The position numbers were made by a program, and so were the translations under genes. A DNA stretch of 37,648 bases from Candidatus Palauibacter scopulicola. Lineage in GTDB: Bacteria; Gemmatimonadota; Gemmatimonadetes; Palauibacterales; Palauibacteraceae. Within the stretch, counting starts at the first letter, position 1; each line of letters opens with the position of its first letter. The stretch is taken from positions 1 to 37,648 of the forward strand of contig NZ_CANPWG010000049.1 of assembly GCF_947581915.1 (NCBI RefSeq), in the 5' to 3' direction. The notes under the pieces were generated by a model. That model saw only the letters and a program-made list of their open reading frames with translations. It did no database searches and had not been told where the DNA came from. Shown here piece after piece: positions 24,107-31,142 of the stretch.

Positions 24107-24319
24107 TCAAGCCGGCATCAGGCGCTCGCCCTTGGGTTCCGGTACGGGCCGTCCCAACTCCCGTGCCCGGTCGATCCAGAACTGCATCGCATCCTTGATG
24201 TTGCTCAAGGCGCTCTCGTGATCGTCTCCGTGCGCCATGCACCCGGGCAACTCGGGCGCCTCGGCGACGAAAGCCTGACCTTCGTCGCTCCAGTAGAGAA
24301 TGATCGCGTACTTGTACAT
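24107..24319 (-). CDS. hicB: HicB-family antitoxin, solitary
   Basis: A 70-aa protein with the HicB partial RNase H-like fold: YKYAIILYWSDEGQAFVAEAPELPGCMAHGDDHESALSNIKDAMQFWID. The motif PELPGCxAxGDxxxEAL is diagnostic. The C-terminal DNA-binding extension seen in longer HicBs is missing. Its ATG overlaps the stop of an upstream frame (TGATG), as in hicA-hicB operons, but that upstream gene is reduced to a stub (see 24319-24375). No intact HicA toxin is visible, so it is an orphan antitoxin. Confidence 0.85.
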   Translation of the reverse strand: MYKYAIILYWSDEGQAFVAEAPELPGCMAHGDDHESALSNIKDAMQFWIDRARELGRPVPEPKGERLMPA

Positions 24320-24375
24320 CAGTCGTCCGCTCCCAACTTGTACTTGAGGATCAGCTGCCGAACCTGCCTAACCCC
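24319..24375 (-). pseudogene. C-terminal stub of the former hicB partner
   Basis: The minus-strand frame ending TGA (24321-24319) reads VRQVRQLILKYKLGADD before the stop and overlaps the hicB start by one base. Coding sense ends where the dispersed repeat begins (24378). The stub does not clearly resemble a HicA C-terminus, but the one-base overlap shows that a translationally coupled gene once stood here and was cut off at the repeat boundary. Confidence 0.45.
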
Positions 24376-24377
24376 GC

Positions 24378-24447
24378 CTGTAGCACAAGGGTCCGCCGGA
24401 GTCTCAACCGTCCATCATCAGCGTCCGCGGCGCCGACCGGACCATGG
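24378..24447. repeat. Dispersed repeat, copy 2 (upstream of the intact secreted gene)
   Basis: CTGTAGCACAAGGGTCCGCC...GGCGCCGACCGGACCATGG, the near-identical partner of 23752-23822. It lies 137 bp before the GTG start at 24584; the sequence between (24448-24583) shows no gene. Confidence 0.8.
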
Positions 24448-24583
24448 CCGATCCGCGCCCATGGTTTCGAACGGGCCTGGGGAGTCCAGCTTCAGGGTTG
24501 GGTTGTACCGGCTGCGGGCATAGCATCCCCGGCATGGGGAGATCGCACGCTGACCCGAGGCTCACACGAGAGGCGTAGGCACC

Positions 24584-26419
24584 GTGCCCGCCGACCGCGG
24601 CAGGGTCCGGCTGACGATCGCGACGGTCGCGCTGGTCGTGCTCCAGAGTGCGGTTGCGTCGGCCGTGCAGGGCCAGGTGGTGCGTGGCAGGCTCGTTGAC
24701 GATGGGGACAGCGCGGCCATTGCGGGGGCGATGATCACCCTGGTGGGCCGGGACGGCCGCGGCGTCGCGCGGATGCTTACGCGGAGCGGTACGGGTGTGT
24801 TCGAGTTGCGGGTCCCCGCCCCCGGCGAATACCGGTTGCGCGCCGAGCGGATCGGGTATGGGACCACGCACTCGGCATTCTTCAGGATCTCCACCCGCGA
24901 CACCCTGACGGTGCAGATGGCCGCGCCCATCGAGGCGATTTCGCTGGCGGAAATCAGCGTGTCCGTCCGTCCCCAGTGCCATCTGCGCCCCGAGGAGGGG
25001 CTGGCCGTCGCCAGAGTCTGGGACGAGGCGCGCAAGGCGCTCGCGGCGGCGAGCTGGACGCAGGAGCGAGGCCTCTACCGGTACGAGATGCTGGGCATCA
25101 AGCGGTTTCTCGACCAGGACGGACGCAGGGTGGAGGCCGAGGATCGAGCCTATGGGCAGGCCCTCGTGCCCGTACCGTACGTCGCCCGTTCAGCCGACTC
25201 TCTCGTGCACGGAGGATTCGCGAGGTTCTCGGCCGAGGCGTCGGATTTCTGGGGTCCCGACGCCGGCGTTCTTCTCTCCGATCCGTTTCTCGACACCCAC
25301 TGCCTGCGGATCCGGTCCGGAGTCAGCGGACTCGTCGGGTTGGAGTTCGAGCCCCTGCCGGACCGGAACGTGGCGGACATCGCGGGAACGATGTGGCTCG
25401 ATGCGGCGACCGCGGAACTCCAGCGGGTGGACTACCGCTACGTGAACCTCCCCGTGCCCGAGTGGCTGATGGATGCGTCTCCCGGCGGCACCGTGAGCTT
25501 TCGCGGCCTCCCGGACGGCACCTGGATCGTCACCTCGTGGAACATCCGGATGTTCACGGCGGGCGAGGCCGAGCACCCGCTCACGGGCCAGCCCACGGCC
25601 ACCCTGGAGGGCGTCGCCATCACGCACGGCGAAGTGCTTCGGGCGCATGGCGACGCGGGCGTGGTCTTTGAAGGACACCGGGGGAGGCGCGTCGCGGGGA
25701 CCGTCGTCGACTCGCTCGGCGTCGGACTGCCAAACGCGCGCGTCTACGTGCGGGGATCCGGCACGGAGACGGAAACCGATGCCGAAGGCCGATTCGAGCT
25801 GGACCGCCTGGGCGCCGGCACCTACGCGCTCCAATTCACGCATCCGTACCTGGAGCCGCTGTGGTACGAATCCGAGCCCGTCGAGGTGGAAATGGGACCG
25901 GACGTCGACAGCCGGGTCGAGGTCCGGTTCGAAGCGCCCCCGCTGAGCGATGTCCTCTCCGCGGTCTGCGGTCGAAATGGCCCACCCGGCGTTCCCATGG
26001 TCTCCGCCGCCGGCACCGCAGTCTGGCAAACGGGCATCCTCACCGGGACGGTGACGGACACGGACGGAAACCCGATCGAGGACGCGACGCTTCACCTGCT
26101 GACGAGGGCATACGACCCCCGCCACTTCGCCAGGGTCCGGGATCCGCGCACCATCAACCTCGAGGAACAGCGCAGCCGCTGGACGGAAAAAAGCAGCTCG
26201 ACCGGCTTCTACCGAGTGTGCTGGCTGCCCTCCGGCGTCCCGATTGAGCTGGTGGTGCTCGGCAGCGACGAAGACGTGGACCGGGACGCGCTCGAAGCTG
26301 CGCTGAGCCTCGCCGACGTGTTTCCGGGTCGCGTTACGACCCTGACCATCGACCCCACGTCGCCGCAAAGGGCGCTGAACCTGCGCCTGGAGGTTGGGGG
26401 CCGCGACGACCCACACTAA
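24584..26419 (+). CDS. Secreted protein with carboxypeptidase-regulatory-like domains
   Basis: A 611-aa protein starting at GTG 24584. A signal peptide (TIATVALVVLQSAVASAVQG) is followed by a carboxypeptidase-regulatory-like beta-sandwich (about 30-105: GRLVDDGDSAAIAGAMITLVGRDG...FELRVPAPGEYRLRAERIGY). The middle domain (about 120-360) is conserved in appearance but not assigned. A second sandwich is near 370-450 (GTVVDSLGVGLPNARVYVRGSGTETETDAEGRFELDRLGAGTYALQF) and a third near 490-600 (GTVTDTDGNPIEDATLHLL). Such proteins are cell-surface or periplasmic binding modules common in Gemmatimonadota and Bacteroidota. A damaged partial duplicate lies upstream, and a strong terminator follows. Confidence 0.85.
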   Translation: MPADRGRVRLTIATVALVVLQSAVASAVQGQVVRGRLVDDGDSAAIAGAMITLVGRDGRGVARMLTRSGTGVFELRVPAPGEYRLRAERIGYGTTHSAFFRISTRDTLTVQMAAPIEAISLAEISVSVRPQCHLRPEEGLAVARVWDEARKALAAASWTQERGLYRYEMLGIKRFLDQDGRRVEAEDRAYGQALVPVPYVARSADSLVHGGFARFSAEASDFWGPDAGVLLSDPFLDTHCLRIRSGVSGLVGLEFEPLPDRNVADIAGTMWLDAATAELQRVDYRYVNLPVPEWLMDASPGGTVSFRGLPDGTWIVTSWNIRMFTAGEAEHPLTGQPTATLEGVAITHGEVLRAHGDAGVVFEGHRGRRVAGTVVDSLGVGLPNARVYVRGSGTETETDAEGRFELDRLGAGTYALQFTHPYLEPLWYESEPVEVEMGPDVDSRVEVRFEAPPLSDVLSAVCGRNGPPGVPMVSAAGTAVWQTGILTGTVTDTDGNPIEDATLHLLTRAYDPRHFARVRDPRTINLEEQRSRWTEKSSSTGFYRVCWLPSGVPIELVVLGSDEDVDRDALEAALSLADVFPGRVTTLTIDPTSPQRALNLRLEVGGRDDPH

Positions 26420-26437
26420 GCGAACCCACCTTTAACC

Positions 26438-26472
26438 AAGAGCCCCGAGGACCAAACGGCCTCGGGGCTCTT
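26438..26472 (+). terminator. Strong intrinsic-type terminator
   Basis: AAGAGCCCCGAGG pairs perfectly with CCTCGGGGCTCTT (13-bp stem, 9-base loop ACCAAACGG), 19 bp after the stop of the secreted protein. The A/T ends of the stem give a short U-run on either strand. Confidence 0.85.
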
Positions 26473-26580
26473 ATCTCAGCGCCTTGCTGCGCCCGAAGGT
26501 TCTGTGCAGTAGAGGACGACCTGAGACGTATGCGCGAAGTATCGTCAGATCCCACCCAAAACGCAACTTGTGGAGTTGTC

Positions 26581-27294
26581 ATGCTATCCATCGGAAGCCT
26601 TCGAAGTGCGCTCTCGGCGGAGCGGCTGAGCGCCTACGCCCTGCCTGACGACATCGACGAAGTCGACAGCGTGGCGAGATACCTGTGGAACCTGGCGCTG
26701 TGCAGCGCCCTCCAACCGGCGCTTCATACCCTTGAGATTACCGTCCGGAACCACCTCTTAAGGATTTCCGGAAGGATCGTGGATCAGGCGACGCTCCGTT
26801 TTGATAAGGTCCCGTGTTGGCTCGACGCCCAACCCTCGCTGCTTGCCAACCGCGAGCGTCAGGCCGTCGAGACGGCGAAGAGTACGATCGCGAGCCGGAG
26901 CCGTCCGATGACCGAAGGCCGGCTTGTCTCCGCTCTGGGGTTTGGTTTCTGGGTGAGCCTGTGCAAGAAGCCATATGACCAAGGGCGTGCCGGCCGGTCC
27001 AGCCTCTGGCCCGAACTGGCAACGAGGGGATTCCCGCATCTACCCAAAGCCCAGCGCACACGCAGCCAGATCTTCCACGCCTTGGATCCGCTCCGCGACC
27101 TGCGTAACCGCGTTTCTCACCATGAGTCCGTTTGGGACCGGAAGCTCAACCGAAGTCATCAGGACATCCTCGAGACCATTGGCTGGATCAACCTCGACCT
27201 GGCGACGACCCTGCGGGCACACTCGCCGCTGCCTGAAGTGCTCGAGAGGGGCGTAGCCGGCTTCCGTGCTCAGGCTGAAGCAATCATCAAGTGA
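26581..27294 (+). CDS. Abi-like (Abi_2/AbiF type) HEPN protein
   Basis: A 237-aa protein. ATG 26581 (MLSIGSLRSALSAERLSAY) has GGAG 6 bp upstream and matches the usual Abi_2 opening; a longer frame from 26530 is less likely. The body (VARYLWNLALCSALQPALHTLEITVRNHLLR) and the RNRVSHHESVW segment near residue 180 are typical of Abi-like proteins. RNRVSH fits the Rx4-6H motif of HEPN RNases. Relatives are linked to abortive infection or toxin-antitoxin-like phage defence by RNA cleavage. It is convergent with the XRE-ImmA gene (gap 26 bp) and has no obvious antitoxin. Confidence 0.85.
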   Translation: MLSIGSLRSALSAERLSAYALPDDIDEVDSVARYLWNLALCSALQPALHTLEITVRNHLLRISGRIVDQATLRFDKVPCWLDAQPSLLANRERQAVETAKSTIASRSRPMTEGRLVSALGFGFWVSLCKKPYDQGRAGRSSLWPELATRGFPHLPKAQRTRSQIFHALDPLRDLRNRVSHHESVWDRKLNRSHQDILETIGWINLDLATTLRAHSPLPEVLERGVAGFRAQAEAIIK

Positions 27295-27320
27295 TGTCGG
27301 CCCGGCGCCACCTCGGCCGG

Positions 27321-28400
27321 TCACCGGTTGGCGGGACCGGCGATCTGCCGCTCGACCACGTCGAGGGATTCGTTGAGGAGAGTGGCCGCCCGGATCGGCG
27401 AGATCAGCTCTTCGCCGACCGCGCGGCAGACAAGGCTCCTGAAGCGCTGGGGCTTCTCGAACGCCGCGAATCCTTCGTTGCCCTCGAGGGGTTCCGGTTC
27501 AGTCTTCCGCCAGGAGCGGGCGAAGGTTCGAAATGCGCGTCGGACCGCGGCAGGGGTCAGAGCGCCGACCTGGCCGAGACGTACGAGCATGGCGGCCGCC
27601 GACACCCCGTACGTGTGTTTGAGGCGGATGATCTCACAGTAAGTGATCCGGCGACGTCCCTCACCGGCTCTCTCACGGAGATGCCGACCCGGGACGAGGA
27701 AGGCGACCGCGAAGCGGTTCATCGCAGCTTCCAGCTTGATGGCTGGGTTGCCGGTGGCACGGATCATCCTGTGCGCGAGGTCGTGGGCCAGGGTGAGGCG
27801 TTTCCGCTCGACGTTGGCCCGACTCGATACGAGGACGGCGTCGGCGACCGGCTTGCCCCCTCGCAGGACCTGGCAGGCCAAGCCGCTGATGCGCGCCGGG
27901 AGATCGTCTTCGATCACCTTGATCCCTTTCTCATCGAGGAGGCCGCACAGGTTGGGCACGGGATCGAGGCCGAGGTCCCACGCGTTGCGGAGTTCGTCGG
28001 CCATGCCGTCGATCTCTTCGGCCTCGGCAACGCTGCCACAACGACGGCCTTCAAAACGATCGCTCGCAGGCGGAATGCCGAGGATCTCCTCGATGGTCAG
28101 GTATCGCTCGAGGTTGTCGATCAGCACGGCTTCGGCTCTGGCGCGATCCCGGGCGGAGGTGCCGGAGTGCTTCCGGAACTCAAGGCCGTCGAGGATCTCA
28201 ACCTGGGAACTCATGAGGAAGTCCACCGAGACGTCGAGGGCCTTCGCGAGACCGACCAGGACCGCCGAACGGGGCATCATCTTCCCGGTCTCGTACTTGC
28301 TGATGGCCTGAGCGGTGATCCTCGGATCCATCCGCTCGGCCAGCGCGCGCATGGAAAGGCCGGCGCGTTTGCGGGCGAGCCGTAGCCGTCGTCCAAACAT
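27321..28400 (-). CDS. XRE regulator fused to ImmA/IrrE-type domain (HDxxH variant)
   Basis: A 359-aa protein. An XRE helix-turn-helix (about 5-62: LRLARKRAGLSMRALAERMD...ISKYETGKMMP) is followed by a helical linker (EFRKHSGTSARDRARAEA) and an ImmA/IrrE-like domain. In this family a HExxH zinc-protease motif cleaves phage or SOS-type repressors. Here the motif reads H206-D207-L-A-H210, with Asp in place of the catalytic Glu; the downstream E224 is kept (LEAAMNRFAVAFLVP). The protein may therefore bind metal but cleave poorly, or use Asp. Ribosome site AAGGAGAG is upstream. It is divergent from the AAA+ gene, whose control region holds a palindrome suited to XRE binding, so mutual regulation is likely. 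Confidence 0.9.
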   Translation of the reverse strand: MFGRRLRLARKRAGLSMRALAERMDPRITAQAISKYETGKMMPRSAVLVGLAKALDVSVDFLMSSQVEILDGLEFRKHSGTSARDRARAEAVLIDNLERYLTIEEILGIPPASDRFEGRRCGSVAEAEEIDGMADELRNAWDLGLDPVPNLCGLLDEKGIKVIEDDLPARISGLACQVLRGGKPVADAVLVSSRANVERKRLTLAHDLAHRMIRATGNPAIKLEAAMNRFAVAFLVPGRHLRERAGEGRRRITYCEIIRLKHTYGVSAAAMLVRLGQVGALTPAAVRRAFRTFARSWRKTEPEPLEGNEGFAAFEKPQRFRSLVCRAVGEELISPIRAATLLNESLDVVERQIAGPANR

Positions 28401-28430
28401 GCCGTTCTCTCCTTTCGTTCGCGTAAACGA

Positions 28431-28470
28431 CGGTTGACAAATGGCGTAAATTGTGACAATACGTCAACCG
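28431..28470. promoter_or_regulatory. Inverted repeats between XRE-ImmA and AAA+ genes (likely operator)
   Basis: CGGTTGAC (28431-28438) and GTCAACCG (28463-28470) form a perfect 8-bp inverted repeat, 24 bp apart. Nested inside is ATTGT-G-ACAAT (28450-28460). GCGTAAA occurs at both about 28421 and 28444. The site is 30 bp upstream of the XRE start. Such paired palindromes are typical operators for XRE dimers, so autorepression by the adjacent regulator is the simplest reading. Confidence 0.6.
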
Positions 28471-28542
28471 ATGGAACGATGGTCCTCGGAGAGGATGCGA
28501 CGCAGGACCTCGGGAAGGGCACGATGCAGATACCCATCGCCG

Positions 28543-28551
28543 TGATATAAT
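28543..28551 (+). promoter_or_regulatory. Extended -10 promoter for the AAA+ gene
   Basis: TGATATAAT contains the exact TATAAT hexamer with a TGn extension, 65 bp before the AAA+ start. No good -35 is seen 17 bp upstream, which fits an extended -10 promoter. It stands out in this GC-rich DNA. Confidence 0.6.
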
Positions 28552-28615
28552 AGGGTCACCCGAATCGCTACGTCGCCGAGCGACGCGATTTCCGCCAGCC
28601 GAACCGGAGGCTTCC

Positions 28616-29602
28616 ATGGCCAGTGCCGAGCAGCTCAAGGCGTTGCTGAGGTCGCATCTGGAAGGCGACGACGACCGATTCATCTCGGTCGCCATGCAGG
28701 TTGCCGCCCACGAAGCGAAGGTTGGGCACGGCAAACTGGCCACCGAACTCCGCGACATTATCGACAAGGCCAAGAGCCGACGTGGGGCTGGATCCCCGGT
28801 GCCGATCGGTCGACCGCGCGGCGAACTGGCCAACCTGCTCGAAGCTTCGTTCCCCAAGGCACGGTTGGGGGACATGATCCTCGGGAAGGCCCTGGCGAGT
28901 CGCATCGACCGAATCATTCGTGAGCAGCGCCACGCCAGCCAGATCCTGGATCACGGCCTCTCGCCGAGGCGCAAGCTCCTGCTCGTGGGCCCTCCGGGTA
29001 CCGGGAAGACGCTTTCCGCATCCGTCCTGGCGGGAGAACTCGGTCTCCCCCTGCTCCAGGTTCGGCTTGACGGCCTGATCACCAGGTTCATGGGAGAGAC
29101 CGCGGCCAAGCTGCGGCAGATCTTCGACGCCACCGGCCAGACACGAGGCGTTTACTTCTTTGACGAGTTCGACGCCATCGGCTCGGAACGCGGGATCGCC
29201 AACGACGTGGGCGAGATCCGGCGGGTGCTGAACAGCTTCCTCCAAATGATCGAGCAGGACGACTCGCACAGCATCGTGATGGCCGCGACCAATCATCCGA
29301 GCGTACTCGACCAGGCGCTCTTCCGCCGCTTTGACGACATCCTTCACTTCGAGATGCCGGACGAGGACCAAATCGCCGAGCTGTTGAAGACGCGGGTTGG
29401 TCCGCGCGCTTCGCAGGACATCACGTGGGGCGACCTCGCGTGGCGGGCAGTGGGCCTGAGCTTCGCGGACGTGGCGCGGGTGGCAAACGACGTTCTCAAG
29501 GACGCACTCGTCGGGCAGCGGCAGCAGATCCAGGCGGAGGAGATTCGGGCGGTGATCGACGAGCGCAAAGCGGTCGCCATTCTCCCCGACCCGAAGGAGT
29601 AG
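28616..29602 (+). CDS. AAA+ ATPase (SpoVK/CDC48-like single domain)
   Basis: A 328-aa ATPase. A helical N-terminal domain (1-90) precedes the AAA+ core: Walker A GPPGTGKT (125-132), pore-loop region near FMGE (158-161), Walker B VYFFDEFD (179-186), sensor-1 ATN (224-226), arginine fingers R237/R238 (FRRFD), and a small helical lid with LSFADVARVANDVLK. These features indicate a hexameric remodelling ATPase. Relatives are often paired with subtilisin-like proteases or other effectors in defence islands; no protease is encoded here, but two small genes follow closely. A GGAGG site precedes the ATG. An extended -10 promoter lies upstream and it is divergent from the XRE-ImmA gene. Confidence 0.9.
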   Translation: MASAEQLKALLRSHLEGDDDRFISVAMQVAAHEAKVGHGKLATELRDIIDKAKSRRGAGSPVPIGRPRGELANLLEASFPKARLGDMILGKALASRIDRIIREQRHASQILDHGLSPRRKLLLVGPPGTGKTLSASVLAGELGLPLLQVRLDGLITRFMGETAAKLRQIFDATGQTRGVYFFDEFDAIGSERGIANDVGEIRRVLNSFLQMIEQDDSHSIVMAATNHPSVLDQALFRRFDDILHFEMPDEDQIAELLKTRVGPRASQDITWGDLAWRAVGLSFADVARVANDVLKDALVGQRQQIQAEEIRAVIDERKAVAILPDPKE

Positions 29603-29607
29603 CACCC

Positions 29608-29829
29608 GTGACAATGCTCAACACGCCGGACATGACCTTCGTTCCGTCGTCCGTTCAGAAGTCATCCGAGGATGACGGCTGGTGCGTCAAACTCGTGGCG
29701 TCCCCGGAGGGCGAGGGCACGGCCTCGATGCTGAGCCTCGAGGGGCTGACCAGGGAGCAGGCCGGCCAGTTCTTCCCCGCCCGGAACTACCGGGTGTGGG
29801 TGGAGCCGGCCGCGGAGCAGCGTTTCTGA
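29608..29829 (+). CDS. Small protein next to the AAA+ ATPase (73 aa)
   Basis: GTG 29608 starts MTMLNTPDMTFVPSSV, 5 bp after the ATPase stop. The protein is short, acidic in the middle and mixed alpha/beta (WCVKLVASPEGEGTASMLSLEGLTREQAGQFFPARNYRVWVEPA). No family was recognised. The codon pattern matches the ATPase. The position suggests an adaptor or partner of the ATPase. Its stop overlaps the next frame (CTGA at 29826). Confidence 0.65.
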   Translation: MTMLNTPDMTFVPSSVQKSSEDDGWCVKLVASPEGEGTASMLSLEGLTREQAGQFFPARNYRVWVEPAAEQRF

Positions 29830-30215
29830 TCCGGAGCGAGCAAGCCACCGGATCCCGGATCCGGGAATCCGCAATCCGAGACCCGGAGGTGCGGCCGGCG
29901 CTCCAGAGGTATCTGCAACTCGTCCCCGGGTGGTGGGGCGTGCTCCTGGTTCGTGCCGGCGCCGGGGGCATCGCGATTGATCCGATTCGCCCCGCCGCCA
30001 GGAATCCCGACCAGGATCCGCGTGCGTTGGTCGAGTTGCTTTGGCGCGACGAGGCGCTGGAGTTGCTCACGCACCACAACGCAGCGGCAGGTGTACGAAG
30101 CAAGCCGAGACCAGCGGTGTGGGACCGTGTATGCGAAGTCCTCGATCCGTCCGAGATTCAGGCCGCCGTCCGATGCCGCCTCAAGACCCGGAGAGCGCGC
30201 GCAACGCCCGCGTGA
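29826..30215 (+). CDS. Hypothetical protein, about 110-129 aa, start uncertain
   Basis: The frame ending at TGA 30213-30215 reads as real protein from about 29880: DPEVRPALQRYLQLVPGWWGVLLVRAGAGGIAIDPIRPAARNPDQDPRALVELLWRDEALELL...GVRSKPRPAVWDRVCEVL...VRCRLKTRRA. The basic C-terminus and conserved-looking W and P residues suggest a true small family, but I cannot name it. No ATG exists in the right place; candidates are CTG 29826 (overlapping the previous stop) and GTG 29889. It probably belongs to the AAA+ operon. Confidence 0.55.
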   Translation: MIRSEQATGSRIRESAIRDPEVRPALQRYLQLVPGWWGVLLVRAGAGGIAIDPIRPAARNPDQDPRALVELLWRDEALELLTHHNAAAGVRSKPRPAVWDRVCEVLDPSEIQAAVRCRLKTRRARATPA

Positions 30216-30308
30216 CTTCGGTGATGTGACACCCTGTGGCTGAGACTTCCCCCTTGGGCGAGCCAGCAAGAGGCGATTGGGATCTCGATCCGGAGCCCCT
30301 GCGGCGCG

Positions 30309-30623
30309 ATGGCGGGGACTCCGCCGCCGCCGGGGCTGTGGCGCGCGCACTCGCCGACGCCCGCTGCGACGCCGTTGCTCGCCCGCGCCGGGGCCACCAC
30401 CAAGGCGCTCCTCCGCCCCGCCTCCGACGGCGGCTGGGAGTTGCGGCTCCACACCAGCTATCCGTTCGGCGCCGACTACCTCTGCGAACCCCGGCACGCC
30501 GTGTCCGGCTGGGCCGACGCTGGCCACGACGCGGCTTGGCCCGAGGCGTGGAACCGCGTCGACTGCCCCCCGCTGCACTGGCCCGACGGCACCCACGACG
30601 TGGCGCTCCCGCTCTTGCCCTAG
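30309..30623 (+). CDS. Hypothetical protein (104 aa), possibly frameshifted
   Basis: ATG 30309 opens a frame with strong GC third-position bias and plausible protein (ATTKALLRPASDGGWELRLHTSYPFGADYLCEPRHAV...HWPDGTHDVALPLLP). Before it, another frame from GTG 30239 also looks coding (PARGDWDLDPEPLRRDGGDSAAAGAVARALADA). Either the two overlap or one longer gene has been broken near 30350. No family was recognised. It is the last gene before the CD-NTase operon and is separated from it by a region with a weak promoter. Confidence 0.5.
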   Translation: MAGTPPPPGLWRAHSPTPAATPLLARAGATTKALLRPASDGGWELRLHTSYPFGADYLCEPRHAVSGWADAGHDAAWPEAWNRVDCPPLHWPDGTHDVALPLLP

Positions 30624-30669
30624 GGGAAGCAACGGGCTCCGACGCTCGAGCCTCCGGAATCGCGGGAAG

Positions 30670-30699
30670 TTGACCCCAACCCGACACCCCTCCTACCGT
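30670..30699 (+). promoter_or_regulatory. Weak candidate promoter for the CD-NTase operon
   Basis: TTGACC (30670-30675), 18-bp spacer, TACCGT (30694-30699). A strong ribosome-binding sequence, GGGAGGAG (30714-30721), follows, 13 bases before GTG 30735 (see the small ORF). The -10 box is poor, so confidence is low. Confidence 0.35.
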
Positions 30700-30956
30700 G
30701 CTCTCGTCCCAACGGGAGGAGAAGTCGGGCGGACGTGGCGAACGCTTCGATAGGGCGGGTGGCGGCTCTCTTGGTCCTACGGCAGATGCCAGTGATGTTC
30801 CATCAACTCCTCTCCCTCCACCAAGAGACTCGGGAACATTCGACAAGGCAGGCAAGGAGTGAGGCCAAGTAGAGCGACGATCAGAAGTTCTGGGAGGAGG
30901 TCACGGCCCGGAAGGATCCCGACCCGCCCGCGGGCATCCTCGAAGGCGACGCTGGA

Positions 30957-31142
30957 ATGAAGCTCCACGAGGACATGGCCGTTGAGAGCGGGATCGTCGG
31001 GCAACTGTTCGAGGAGGACTTCACGACCGCTGACGACGCTGACATCCAGCTCGATCTTGAGAAGAAACTGGAGTCCCTGGGGCGTTACCGTGGCGCACTC
31101 AAACAGACTCGCGGGGATCTCGAAGAGCTGGGGGCTCTCTGA
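30957..31142 (+). CDS. Small helical protein at the head of the CD-NTase operon
   Basis: The 61-aa frame from ATG 30957 is acidic and helical (MKLHEDMAVESGIVGQLFEEDFTTADDADIQLDLEKKLESLGRYRGALKQTRGDLEELG). Its TGA overlaps the CD-NTase ATG by one base (TGATG at 31140-31144), which implies coupled translation and supports a real gene. The same frame extends upstream without a start as SDDQKFWEEVTARKDPDPPAGILEGDAG to an in-frame TAG (30870-30872). Beyond that it continues back to GTG 30735 behind GGGAGGAG. The full-length gene may thus be 30735-31142 with a nonsense codon. Function unknown. Confidence 0.55.
   Translation: MKLHEDMAVESGIVGQLFEEDFTTADDADIQLDLEKKLESLGRYRGALKQTRGDLEELGAL

Noticed and set aside
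27291-28385. 364-codon plus-strand open frame
   Set aside because: Antisense to the XRE-ImmA gene; no motif or ribosome site.
30777-31004. 75-aa minus-strand frame before the CD-NTase
   Set aside because: It has plausible-looking hydrophobic residues but no start signal, and opposes the small ORF whose stop is coupled to the CD-NTase.
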